The notes under the pieces are model-generated. The model was not told the origin of the DNA, ran no database searches, and saw only the letters and a program-made list of their open reading frames with translations. A DNA stretch of 64,000 bases from Ixodes scapularis (lineage: Eukaryota > Arthropoda > Arachnida > Ixodida > Ixodidae): the NCBI RefSeq assembly GCF_016920785.2, contig NW_024609857.1, positions 192,089,027 through 192,153,026 on the forward strand, read 5' to 3'. Numbering within the stretch: position 1 is the stretch's first letter; each line of letters starts with the position of its first letter. Both the position numbers and the translations under genes were made by a program. Below, one piece after another: positions 53,603 through 64,000 of the stretch.

Positions 53603-54410
53603 CCGGGGAGAGGTCCCGAAGTTGACGGAGCGGTTTTTGCGCGGTCGGAATCGCTCACTGGGCTTGCACTGCCGCAAATCTGCGAGCGGAAGGTGACCAA
53701 CTTGAGCCGGATTGCCGTTGGAATATGCGCGCTCCAAATCTACGAGTGGAATTGAACGTACGTAAACCGCAATCGGTGGTCTGCTCTGGTGCACCTATTT
53801 AATGTACCCCCGTAGTACTAATATACGGTTCTGCACTCGTCTGTGCCTGTAATCGTGAAACTTAAAAAGGAAATAACTTTTGTTTACAAAATCTGGAGGT
53901 AGAAACACGTATGCTGAAGTTATTTATGTCAGTTTTCTACACAAAAATCTGCTATTTATAGATCTTGTTAAACCGCATTTTGCCCAATTGTCTCCTATTA
54001 ATTAAACAGACGAAATTTGTGCAATCTATTATTGCGGTGTCAGGTGCTCTATAAGTTACATAGTGTTCCTGTAGCATTCGATAAGCAACGGCATACTATA
54101 GGCACAGAAGCATATATTATGTAATATTGAGAAAAACGGTCGGGGAGGCCACCCGATGCATCCTGCAAAAGCCTAGGAGAGTTGTGTTGACATCAGAATG
54201 TACCGAACAGTATTCGGTCCTTACGTGTGTGCCGTTAAGTATCATGCGTATCTCATTTTCAGGTTCTTGCTCTAAAGCTAAGCGAAAATGTAGGCGAATT
54301 AGCCGCGGAAGGCCTTGTGAAATCATCATGGCTGCTAAGCGGACAGCTCGGAGTGGTTTCGCGTAAAAAGAAATTGACGGGTATTTGTTCAACCCCCCCT
54401 ATTTGGCAGC
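53603..54410. other. No gene recognised
   Basis: Nothing above background. Confidence 0.4.
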
Positions 54411-54415
54411 ACTAC

Positions 54416-55790
54416 ATTCAAATTCAAATTCAAATTCCTTTATTTTGCCACAAACAATACATTTGTGACAGGGGCGCTGGAAAAAAAGCTGCAGGCCTGC
54501 AGCTTGACGAGTCCCAGCGCCCCAGTACAAGGTAAGAGTGGCACTGGCACACACAGACAAAAAAGAACGAATATGTGCACACATACATAGCGTACAGCTA
54601 TACAAAGGATAAACGTAAGAAAAACATCAAGAATTAAACTTCGCAGTCAACAGTATACAAAAAAGTGGTGGTTACTTAATTATAAAGCTTCTTGAATGGA
54701 ACGATGACTACCAGAGTGTATTTCAATATCACGGGAAAACAGAGTATTTAATGAAAGCGGTAATTGCTGGCGATATCTTTGTAGACCGAAATTTGTCCTT
54801 GAAAAGAAAATACGGCAGGGGGGGCCTATGTCGCCATGGGTATGCAGACTCGTTTGCTTCTAGATCACCAACATCTAAAGAAATGACATTATTTTCCCTT
54901 CCGGATCGTTGATAATTAGCTATCAGTCTATGCGCATACAAATTGGTTAAATCAATGACTTTATGTTTTTCAAAAAGAGGAGGGGAATGATAGTGACGTG
55001 GAACATTTTCGATTATCCTAGGTGCCTTTTCCTGTAATAGGCGTAACTCGTCAATGTTGCCCTTTGTAGAGGAACCCCACACCAGGTGGGAGTAGCAGAG
55101 CACAGAATAAACTACGCATTGTAAATTAAATTTTTAATAATTACCGGAAGTGTGTGTCTGAATTTATTCATTATTCCGACAACTTTGCATAGTTTTTTTC
55201 TGAACATAGGTAACATGATTATTCCAAGACATGTGAAAAGAAAATATTACCCCCAACGTCGTTATACTATCAACGCACTCTATCGCACAATACCCCAAAC
55301 ACAAATCGTGTGACAACCTAATGCGTGATCCTGGACACTGAAATAAAACTGCCTTTGTTTTTGCTGTGTTAATGACAAGGGAATTCATAACTACCCATGA
55401 TTTTAATTTATTTAAAAAAATATTTCGCTTTGAAAGTGAGTACCCCTTCTCTAGAATCAGAAACAAATATGCTGGTGTCATCCGCGTATCTAATTAATTT
55501 AGCAGACGTTTCAATATCTACAATATCATTAACATATATGATAAACAATAGTGGGCCTAAAATATTCCCCTGAGGGACCCCGGAGTTAATGCGCTGTGTA
55601 GAAGATCTGTAATTATTAATTTGAACGTATTGGGAACGGTAGTGTAAATAGGATGAAATGAGTGATAACGGAACTCCTCGAATACCCTAGCAATCTAATT
55701 TATCAAGAAGAGTTCTGTGATCTATCCGGTCAAATGCTTTACTGAAATCTACAAAGATCCCAAATGTGCCTTGAAATATCGTGCTCGTCC
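54416..55790 (-). mobile_element. Third LINE family, 5'-truncated RT fragment
   Basis: Minus strand from about 55765: 'GIFVDFSKAFDRIDHRTLL', 'SGVPQGNILGPLLF', 'YADDTSIFVSD', then 'LKSWVVMNSLVINTAKTK' in 55164-55481 and the C-terminal 'WGSSTKGNIDELRLLQ' and 'NLYAHRLIANYQRS' in 54729-55103. The 3' end has (AATTTG)n-type repeats at 54416-54440. Stops at several points make it a pseudogene. The endonuclease is absent. Motifs differ from both other LINEs. Confidence 0.8.
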
Positions 55791-56221
55791 CGAGGATGTG
55801 GTAACTTTTCCCGAAAGCGAAAGCATGTGGCCTGATCACGTTTTACACTTGAGATTCAACGGTTCGCCGACGGATTCCCAGAACTGTACAACGCAGAGAT
55901 AATCGGCAATAGAGCGCCCTGGTGACCCGCCATACGACCAGTGTTGGCGGTAACGCGTTACAAATAACGGCGTTACTTTTAACGCGTGACTTTTTATGTA
56001 ACGTAGTGATGTATACTAGTTACTTTGTTCAAAACAGTAACGGGTAACATGGCTATATCACTCGTTGCATCTTCTTCCCAAGGCCTGGAAAAAGTAGTAT
56101 ATATTTTTGTTTTTGTTTCTATACTTGGTTTTACCTTACGTCCAGACGCAGCCAACGCTATCGAACTGATGGGAGCAATCAGACAGTGTCAAAAGGGCAT
56201 TAGCATAGAGTTTTGGATCCC

Positions 56222-56358
56222 TGCGAGCACGAGAGATAACAAAAAGACGAGGACCACGACAAGCACCGGCAAAACGTGCAACGATACGAACGTTAAAAGC
56301 TCTGTACATAAAAAAAATGTTTTCTACCATTTGATTTCTGCGTATTCTACGACTAACA
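56222..56358 (+). repeat. Gypsy 5' LTR remnant
   Basis: Shares 'gagcacgagaga', 'aaaaagacgagga' and 'cgttaaaagctctgtaca' with 62362-62490. Ends are uncertain by several bases. Confidence 0.6.
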
Positions 56359-56458
56359 AGCCAGAAGTAAGATAAACACGCTTGCTACCTGGGCACGGTG
56401 AGGAGCTTTCTACGATCCTCAAAGCGGTAGAAACTGTGTCACATCGGACCAGCTCGTT

Positions 56459-57185
56459 CTACAAGGTGAAACAAGGAGACGCCAGGCTCTTTAAATCGAC
56501 CGGAAAATTTGGTTTCTTAACCTACCGCGCTACGACTTTGGGCAGCGTTGCCCACAGATGGTGAATTTTTTTTGTAACATTTGCAAAGAGCAAACTTACC
56601 TGAGGAAAAAGTAAAGAAAGAAAAAGGCTTATCTCCTATGGAAACGCAGTGACGCCACCGGCCTGCAAACAGCACGGCGCCGTTTCGCACGGGAGACTAG
56701 AGATTGCGCAAGCGGTCGCGACGCCAACTGCCGTCAACAAACGAGCAGACGACGCCGAAAGCCGGCCCTTTTGCAGACAAGGAACTGCAGTTCCTTGCTG
56801 TTACCGCGCCTGTCTTTTTTGTTTCTGCGACTGTCGCCGCCTGCGGAACGCGCGCCGCTTTTGAGCCGAAAAGATCGTCTGCTAAAAAGGCCTGCTCTCG
56901 GCGCCGTATGCTCGTTCGTTGGCGGCGTTTGTTGCGCCATCTCTTGTCTCCCGTGCGAAACGGCACCGTGTTGTTTGCAGACCGGTGGCGTCGCTGCGTT
57001 TCTATAGAAGCTAAGCCTTTTTCTTTCTTTACATTTTCCTCGGGCAACTTCGCTCTTCGCAAATTTTACAAAACAAAATGCACCATCTGTGGGCAACGCT
57101 GCACAAAGTCGTAGCGCGATAGGTTAAGAAACCGAATTTTCCGGTTGATTTAAAGAGCCTAACGTCTCCTTGTTTCACCCTGTAG
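56459..57185. mobile_element. Foldback element, copy 2 (complete)
   Basis: Ends 'ctacaaggtgaaacaagga' and 'tccttgtttcaccctgtag' are inverted. Arms of about 320 bp surround a short centre that itself has a 'ggaactgcagttcc' palindrome. Copy 1 is at 22773-23480. Confidence 0.75.
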
Positions 57186-57291
57186 AGATTGCTGACAGCA
57201 CCGGGCACGATCTACAAAAGAAGGAGGGCTTGCGAGGCCGTCCGACGGAAAAAATCAAGGTTCCTCCAGCGAAAGAAGAGGCGATGGAGAA

Positions 57292-58600
57292 ATGACGAAC
57301 GTGGCTGTCGTAGACAATACTCGATCCCTTCAGCAACGCGACGAAGCGAGTCCTGTAGCTGTGACTGCTGGTATCGACGACACCGACGAAGTCGCTGATG
57401 CGTTGGAGAACCATCAGGCAACGGAAATTCGTGCAACAAATGAAGACTTCGCTGCGCTGCTGCAAACGGCTATCTAGAGTGTCGTGCGAGAGGGGATGAG
57501 CGGCATGGCAACGCTTCTTCGTGCCGGATAACAGCCACTTCAAGACGCACGACCACCTGCAGACTCTGGATAAGCTTGTACCTGTCTTTAATCCTGTGGC
57601 ATTTCCATCTCAGACAGTGCAACAATGGATTAGAAAAGTCGAACTTTCCACAATTTACGCGTGGAGTGATCGACAGACGTCGTGCTTTGCCATCGCAAAA
57701 CTGGAAGGAGTTGCAAAGGCAAGGTATGATGGACTTTCGAGCGCACAGCGATCACGGCAAAAGTAGAAAGAAGAAATTGAAAATATCGTTTCCAGATGTG
57801 AAAAGCAGCCAGCGTCGCCATAAGGAAATGGTGGCTCGAAAACGATGAAAGGGTGAGAACATTGAACTGTACTTTCATGAAAAAGGTTAGCCTCGACTGT
57901 CTATGTTCCCGAAGATTAAATTGTTGAGTACGTCATCACTTGTCTTGATGACGAGGCGATGTTGCGAAGTTTAAGCGTTGGAACTTTCTCTACGCCAGAG
58001 TCATTGCTTAAGTGCCATAAGCGTATAGACGACCGACTCGCCGTGGTCAAGGGAACTTCCACCCGAAACGAACGCAAGCCTTAATCAGGTGGATCGCACG
58101 CCCAAGTCAAAGCTTGGAACAAAATTGGGGCCCGGGCAGCAGGCCCGTCAGGAGACAGTAACGGACGAAGGCCTTTATATAACTACAACGGAGAGTCATT
58201 ATGCTTCACCTGCAATGACTATGGACATTTTGCAATTCACTCTGCTGAATCACAAAAGCGGAAACGATGCGAAAAATGGCAGCGTGTTGGTCATGCGGTT
58301 GCTAACTGCGGATTTAATATCAAGGAAACTTCTCCGAAGACGAGCTGCCTGGAAAGTAAAGGAACACTTTGCGCACGAAATGAGAAATACTTTCAAGAGG
58401 CACTGATTGACGGGAAGCCAGTCAAGGCATACATGGACCTTGGTAGTCAATGCATCACGCTTTGTCAGGTGGACGCCGACTGCCTCGGTATTGCATATAC
58501 GAAGCCTACATATACGTGCAAAATTAGAGGCTACGGTTCTGGCCACGTGATTCCTTGCGAAATTTCCCAAGCTCATCTCACCGTCCACCAGGCCTAGTCG
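57292..58600 (+). pseudogene. Gypsy gag and protease relic
   Basis: 57292 opens with an ATG and 61 codons; 57521-57766 gives a gag-like 'LVPVFNPVAFPSQTVQQWI'. Around 58190-58300 two CCHC-like knuckles can be read across frames ('CFTCNDYGHF'). The protease motif reads 'AYMDLGSQCITL', where D-T/S-G is expected: the Thr is Leu. Multiple frameshifts. Confidence 0.65.
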
Positions 58601-58617
58601 ACTGTGAGATTCGCTTG

Positions 58618-58720
58618 GGTAATTTCGCTTGGAATCACTTGGCCAGAACCGCTTGGGTTCTGGCCACGCTTGGGTAACTAAATGGGCACTCCTGCATTAG
58701 AGTGCAGGAGTGCCCATTTA
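58618..58720. repeat. Templated-insertion scar with two perfect hairpins
   Basis: Perfect 11-bp hairpin 58640-58650/58656-58666 (5-nt loop) and perfect 18-bp hairpin 58679-58696/58703-58720 (6-nt loop). 'cgcttgg' occurs four times. Flanking Gypsy coding sequence resumes directly after. Confidence 0.7.
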
Positions 58721-59215
58721 CACCGTTCCAAGTGATGCCCAGGCAATTCCACTACTTGTTGGCCAACCATTTATGAGTCAGCCCCACATTACCGTTGTAA
58801 GACGTAAAAACGTCCTACGAATATCCGAAGACAACGAGAATGCTGACGATAAGGTCGACCGACTTAGAGGCATTAATGTTCCAAACATTCCATCCCGTCG
58901 TGTCACGTTATGGGCAAAAGAGTCAACGGTCATACCCCCGGATACATGGGCATTGTCACCTTATCAGTGGGAGGCGAACAAGACGGCGACGTTTACGTTG
59001 ATGTTCAATTTCGCATGTAAGAGAGTAACCAGCATTGCTTGCCCTCCTGCATTATCCATGTAGGCGAAGATGGGACTTTGTTCTTGCCAGTCCTAAATGT
59101 TTCGGATTTCGCTATTCATGTCACGCAAGGAAAAGTGACTGCACGGTGTTCTTGGTGCCACGAGGAACCTGAAACATCTTGCTACCACATTGTATCTTCG
59201 AAATGCCTAGTACCT

Positions 59216-59277
59216 TTTATTTATTTATTTACTTATTCAGATACCTACAGCGCCATGGGGCATTACAGTAGGGGGGG
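59216..59277 (-). mobile_element. Minimal LINE 3' end, about 60 bp
   Basis: On the minus strand 'CCCCCCCTACTGTAATGCC', then 'GTAGGTATCTGAATAAG' and an ATTT/AAAT tail. This matches the 3' end of the 4.6-kb LINE at 7386-7441. Confidence 0.7.
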
Positions 59278-59289
59278 GAGAAGTTGTAA

Positions 59290-60265
59290 ATGAAGAACAC
59301 GAATAGGCCAGAAGATGTGCACACGGGAATCCCATTAACACCTGATGAATTCAAACTAATTCTCAAGTTGATCAACGAGCATCGTGACTGTTCTGCGGAT
59401 GATGTCTTTCTGTGGGGAACTACAAACAAAGCCGACATGAGAATTTACATCGCAGACGATGCGAGTCCGGTATCTTTTCGACCGTATCGTCTACTGTACA
59501 ATCAGCGACTGAGAGGAAACAATGCTATCGAAGAGCTAAAAGAGGCGGGTATAGTTTGCGACTCCTCGGTCCAAGTACGCCAGTCCGTTGCTTGTTGTGA
59601 AGAAAAGACAGACGAAGAATGTTTTTGCATGGATTACAGAGCACTCAACAGAGTTACTAAGGAGGACAAATACCCGCTTCCCTTGATAGAAGACCAGTTT
59701 GACCTATTACATGGCAAGCGCTATTTTACGACTCTTGACTTGACGTCAGGGTATTATCAAATTCCGATGACCAAAGATTCACAAGGGAAGACGGCGTTTC
59801 TAACTCCCGACGGACACTACGAGCTTATAAAAATTCCGTTCGGAGTGACCAAAGCCCCGGCGGTGCTTAAAAAAAATGGTGAATGTGGTATTGTTATTCT
59901 TGAATTACGGAGTGGCTCTAACGTACACGAATAATATTTTCATCCCGTCGTGGCATTTCAAGGACGGTCTTGATCATTCGCAAAAAGTGTTCCAAGTTAC
60001 TGGAGAACCAAGACTGACACTTCGCCTGAGCAATTGCGTGCTCATGGCCGAAACAACAAACTACCTGGGATTCGAAATCGGAACCACATTTGTCAGGCCA
60101 GGTGAATGTAAAGTCAAGGAAGTGACTGACTTCCCAACACCAAGAAACGTCCACGAAGTAAGGCAGTTTATTGGCCTTGCAAGCTATTTTAGGCGTTTCC
60201 TGAAGAACTTTGCAGCGCTAGCTGAACCTCTGAAAAAGCTTTTGAAGAACAATACTTCTTGGCGA
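59290..60265 (+). pseudogene. Gypsy reverse transcriptase, catalytic Asp pair lost
   Basis: 59290-59934 reads 'CMDYRALNRVTKEDKYPLP', 'YFTTLDLTSGYYQIPM' and 'KTAFLTPDGHYE' in good order. The frame shifts near 59870 to 59876-60268 with 'GLASYFRRFLKNFAALAEP'. The polymerase motif that should be Y-x-D-D reads YTNN (59924-59935): both aspartates have become asparagine. Confidence 0.8.
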
Positions 60266-60309
60266 TGAACCAAGAAGTAAGATTATGTTTTTTTTTCTTC
60301 TTGAAAGCG

Positions 60310-60860
60310 TGTTTACAGGAGAGACCGATTCTGGCCCTATACAACCACGAAGTCCCAAGGGAAGTGCATACCGATACAAGCAAGAATGTTTTGGGGGGCA
60401 TTATTAGTAAAATAGCGCAAAACAAAAAGGAAAGGAAGGACGAGGTAGACAGAAAGGGCGCCCTTTCTTTCTACCCCGTCCTTCCTTTCCTTGTTTAGCG
60501 CCCTTTCTGTCCACCTCGTCCTTCCTTTCCTTGTTTAGCGCCCTTTCTGTCTACCTCGTCCTTCCTTTCCTTGTTGTTTTGCGCTATTTTACTAATGATG
60601 AACGACCAACTAGCCCGCCAGCTCACCTTCTTGGGGGGCATGTTGCTGCAGTGCCAGTTAGACGAACAATTTCATCCCGTGATTTATGTGAGCTGTCAGA
60701 CGCCTAAGGCGGAACAAATGCACCATTCCTACGAGCTTGAGGCCCTTGCAGTTGTTTGGACTCTTGATCGGCTTAAGGTGTACCTCTCCCGTATCGACTT
60801 CACTGTACTCACGGGCTGCAACGCCCTGCGAGGGACGTTGAGTAAGCGCGATATGTTCCC
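60310..60860 (+). pseudogene. Gypsy RNase H, split by a foldback
   Basis: 'VHTDTSKNVLGG' before 60391 resumes after 60631 with 'LGGMLLQCQLDEQFHPV' and 'YELEALAVVWTLDRLKVYL'. The RNase H Asp of 'HTDTS' and Glu of 'ELEALA' are kept. Confidence 0.75.
60402..60630. mobile_element. PLE-like micro-foldback with 40-bp tandem repeats
   Basis: Insert of 229 bp flanked by an 11-bp duplication 'ttggggggcat' (60391-60401 and 60631-60641). Three tandem units start at 60459, 60499 and 60539 (the first two exactly 40 bp). An inverted copy of the last unit plus 'gcgctattttactaat' occupies 60402-60459. The 3' part ends '...ctagcccgcc' and 'agctcaccttc'. Confidence 0.75.
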
Positions 60861-61313
60861 GTGAATTGCTCGCTGGTGGTTACGATTACAAGAGTTCACG
60901 TCTAGTGTTGATCATTGATCCGGTGCCTCTATGACGCACGTGGACGCTTTGAGCGGATCTAGTACTTGTCCACCTGAAGATGTCTTGTTTGTGATGGTCT
61001 ACAGGTCCTGCCAACGACCGGGACTGATTTTGACTACTGGCTGGTAGCAGTACAACGTCACGACCCTGAGGTCAACAAGGTACGAGACACATTATGAAAG
61101 CCGGCAAAGTCGAAGGAAGACCAGCGTCTCCACAAACAGTGCGAGATATTTAGCGACGTTGTTTTCAGAAAAAAAGGAAACACAGAAGGCATCATGGGTA
61201 GTCCCGCAGAATGTGCGTTGCCAGATCGGTCGGCGCTGCCACGACAATCTCGGACACCTAAGATTATAAAAACACGCTGAAGAAGATGCAGGAAAAGTAT
61301 TGGTTTTTCTAGA

Positions 61314-61910
61314 ATGAAACGATATGTTCCCAGGTACATCGCATCGTGTCTAGAATGCATTCATCACAAGACTCCAGCAGGCAGAAGGCCTAAAATATTG
61401 CATTCCATTGAGAAAGTTGGCCTGCCTTTTCACACGACTCATATTGATCATCTGGGACCATTTCCACGAAGCATGCATGGAAACACTTATTTTATTGTGG
61501 CTGTGGATGCATTTACCAAGTTTGTACTGCTGAGACCCGCAAGAAACACTAGCGCAAAACCAACTGTTTCGTTCCCGAATAACATCGTTAGCCTTTTTGG
61601 CCCTCCAACAAGGGTTATTACAGACACAGGTGGAGCTTACATAAGAAGAGCGTTCCGGAGGTGTTGCCGTGCACTAAACATTGCTCATGTGCTGAACTCT
61701 ACTGCGAACCCGCGAGCGAAAGGACAAATGGAGCGGTACAATAGAGTTCTTGCTACATCAATCGCCAATTTGACTACCGACGTTGAAGGCAGAGATTGGG
61801 ACGAGTTGTTGGAACAAGTCCAGTGGAGACTCAACAACACTTTACAGAAGCCACTCGTGCGACGCGCTTCCGGTTGCTGTTCGCTTACGAGTCTAGCAAT
61901 TTTAAGGTAG
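61314..61910 (+). pseudogene. Gypsy integrase core
   Basis: 'CLECIHHKTPAGRRP' (zinc-finger end), then 'THIDHLGPFP' (D), 'RVITDTGGAYI' (D) and 'AKGQMERYNRVL' (E): the DDE triad is complete. The frame is open for 198 codons and then decays. C-terminal sequence can be traced to about 62265 ('LLKKLQGSYVLTEKLPNNRY'). Confidence 0.8.
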
Positions 61911-62361
61911 ATACCCTTCAAAGATGCACTACGCGTCGAAACCAACGAAACTGAAACTGAGATAGCGATAAGACGACAGGCGGCCATACACGCCATTCGT
62001 ACAGATCAGGAAAAACAGCAACTTCGATACTATTAGAAGCGGTGCAGCGCTTCGACCTTCGAGCTTGGAGACTTTGTCATGGTGGAGAGAGACTTCCAAT
62101 AGGACATTCAAGGAAGCTTTTAAAAAAGCTTCAAGGTTCCTACGTACTAACGGAGAAGCTTCCAAATAATAGATATCGTATAGAAGATATTCCGGCCCGA
62201 TCAGGTTACTCAGTGTTTCTACCCGTCTACGGCCCCGATTGGCAAGATAAAGCGTTACTATGCTTTTGACTTAGACAAAGAATCCAATCATGACGACTGT
62301 GAAGACAGAAGATAATTGAGTCAATTTGTTCACAGGATGGCCGAGTGTTAGCGTCCGGCTG

Positions 62362-62490
62362 AGCACGAGAGATCATAAAAAGACGAGGACGACGACAAGC
62401 ACCCGCAAAACGTTCAACGAAACGAACGTTAAAAGCTCTGTACATATAAAATGCTTTCTATCCTTTGACGACTGCATATTCAACGATTAA
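62362..62490 (+). repeat. Gypsy 3' LTR remnant
   Basis: Direct counterpart of 56222-56358. Confidence 0.6.
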
Positions 62491-63054
62491 TGTGTTCGTC
62501 AAGTTTATGCACGTGTGCTATCGTCGATGAACCAATCATAAACAAAAACGCCCAGTAACTTGCGCTTTTCACAAAGGTTCAACTTGATTGGTTCCATTAG
62601 CTCGTGGCGTCAACTGCGTCTGGACTTAAGCAGAAACGAAGTATAGACTCCAACTCATTTATTTTTGCACTCATTCCACATACCTTCAAATTTGAGTCTC
62701 TTTTTTGTCCTCATACCAATAAAGGTATAATATTTTAAATTGATTGGCCTTACTCACCCTAATTTATGTCTTTCCCCACACAAAATGTCCCACTTTAGAA
62801 AACTCTAACGCCCACGCTTTTCGTGTCAGTGTCGAAAAACGCTATCGCAAAAAAAGGCTGTTGACTTCCTTTTTTATAAATAAAAGTAACGTAAAATTAA
62901 CGTGCATTACTTCTTTTATCGGTAATGATATACTGTACAGTGATCCTTTTATTTTGAGGTAATGTAGGTTGGTAACATGTTCCTTTATGTTGCAAGTAAC
63001 GAGTCACATATTTCGTTACTTTTCTTCGGTAACGCCTACAACACTGCGCACGAC

Positions 63055-64000
63055 CTTGTGCCAGTAGCATCCCTAAACGAAGTTGTTTTGTTTCTGCAGG
63101 ACACTTGCGTCTCGTTTTTCCACCACACGCTCTCTTTTAGCTTGTACGAATATACGAGCGGCTTATTTGAGGACTTCTTTATAATTTTCATGGAGGGGAA
63201 TACATAATATTGCTACTACTTTCATCACGTTTCGTCGTGGTATAGCCACAAGCATGACCCGAGCGTTCTCCTGATCCATTACGAGAATATGAAGGTGAGC
63301 CAAAGTGTTCTCGCTGATCTTTTAGCCAGGAGCACCACATGATTTTGTTGGATAGAAAAGGGCACTCGCGAACGCAATCAAGCAGAGCGATATCATCGCT
63401 ACGACGCAACACGAGATTAACAATTTCCAAAACCTATTTTTACAAAACCTCTTGACGGCCAAAAAGCTTCTCGATCCCTGGAACGTTCCCACTAAATTTA
63501 TCAGCGTCGTACGTTATTGTGAAGTTTCATCCTAAAGGACACTGTAGGTAATTGACCTCTCTCTAAAGCGAATCATTAGAAGTACCACAAACCTTTGTTC
63601 TGCGAACGTACAAGGATCGCTTCACGAGCGGGTGCTCCGTCGCCATTCGCTTCCTATGCATCGAGAAACGGAGGGCGAAGGATGAGGCGGAAGCACGCGG
63701 GGTCGTCAGAACGCCGAGCTCTGGTTGGAAAAATTAGCGGGTAGATCTAAAGCCTTTGATTACACTGCACTCGTCGAACGCGCTGAAGTCGTTGAACGCC
63801 GGCGTCCGGCTTCAGTGCTTGCACTTTCATATTTACAACTTTCCTTAAGTGTATAATACTGTATGTGTTGCCTACCGATACAGATGAGATGCTTGAGTAC
63901 ATTCTTCGGGCTCCCGATGCGCCGGAGTTTGGGCGCCGGTAAACACAAGGCGACGGTGGCACATGGAAGAAGAGTTGCGTCTGCTCAATGTCCTAAGCTT
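63055..64000. other. Mostly unassigned; dispersed-repeat fragment from about 63650
   Basis: 'gtcagaacgccgag' and 'tctggtt' around 63706-63724 match 44910-44935, and 'ctcgtcgaacgcgctgaag' resembles 47770-47785, so this is a third piece of the 44.9/47.2-kb family. No gene. Confidence 0.4.

Larger units (their letters stand above)
56222..62490 (+). mobile_element. Old Ty3/Gypsy retrotransposon with nested insertions
   Basis: Short LTR-like direct repeats of about 130 bp (56222-56358 and 62362-62490) bracket gag, protease, RT, RNase H and integrase relics in order. It is interrupted by a foldback (56459-57185), a LINE 3' end (59216-59277), a PLE-like foldback (60402-60630) and a templated scar (58618-58720). 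Confidence 0.8.
55939..63046. mobile_element. hAT-like element hosting a Gypsy insertion
   Basis: Left end 'cagtgttggcggtaacg' (55939) and right end 'cgcctacaacactg' (to 63046) are inverted, each followed by 'gttac/gtaac' motifs. Flanking octamers 'catacgac' (55931-55938) and 'cgcacgac' (63047-63054) match at 6 of 8. Subterminal blocks 56108-56190 and 62575-62655 are also inverted copies ('gtccagacgcag' in both). It has no transposase and is split by the Gypsy. Confidence 0.55.

Overview
The window looks like repeat-rich nuclear DNA of an arthropod, most likely an ixodid tick. That is an inference. The support is the mixture of CR1/L2-like LINEs with short A/T-rich 3' tails, Penelope-like (PLE) GIY-YIG relics, a BEL/Pao element, Ty3/Gypsy relics, tRNA-derived SINEs and many inverted-repeat DNA elements. 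Four tiny one-exon genes for signal-peptide-bearing orphan peptides fit the kind of short secreted peptides ticks make in quantity. I see no bacterial operon, rRNA, CRISPR array, intact tRNA or convincing multi-exon host gene.

Layout. 0.5-8 kb: an inverted-repeat element, a LINE endonuclease scrap, a small secreted-protein gene (2498-3019, minus), and a nearly full LINE (about 4590-7441) sitting in the loop of an older foldback element. 8-11 kb: two more small secreted-peptide genes (8402-8725 plus; 10511-10711 minus). 11-20 kb: mostly AT-rich unassigned DNA with a possible solo LTR, an orphan core promoter, a SINE cluster near 16 kb and two cysteine-rich relics near 18 kb. 20-26 kb: a head-to-head pair of PLE relics, a Gypsy fragment interrupted by another PLE with a 5-bp target duplication, foldback and MITE copies, a TCACGTGA-rich minisatellite and a four-unit satellite. 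26.5-32.7 kb: a young BEL/Pao retrotransposon (two 352-bp LTRs differing at one base) inside a small MITE. 33-40 kb: a fourth secreted-peptide gene, a hAT-like MITE, a near-perfect palindromic MITE and a further PLE relic. 40.6-43.4 kb: a MITE next to a second, frameshifted LINE. 44-49 kb: unclassified dispersed repeats, a MITE and a PLE-like foldback. 49-54 kb: almost nothing recognisable. 54.4-55.8 kb: a minus-strand LINE fragment. 55.9-63.0 kb: a hAT-like element with an old Gypsy inside it, itself hit by three further insertions.

The most interesting theme is structural. Several 5'-truncated LINE and PLE copies, and one internal scar in the Gypsy, carry short or long head-to-head inverted duplications exactly at the truncated edge. 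The pattern suggests snap-back or templated synthesis during resolution of 5' junctions. The secreted peptides are the only likely host genes. Nothing in the sequence shows them acting together, but each is short, begins with a signal peptide, and three of the four have a TATA-like core promoter close upstream.
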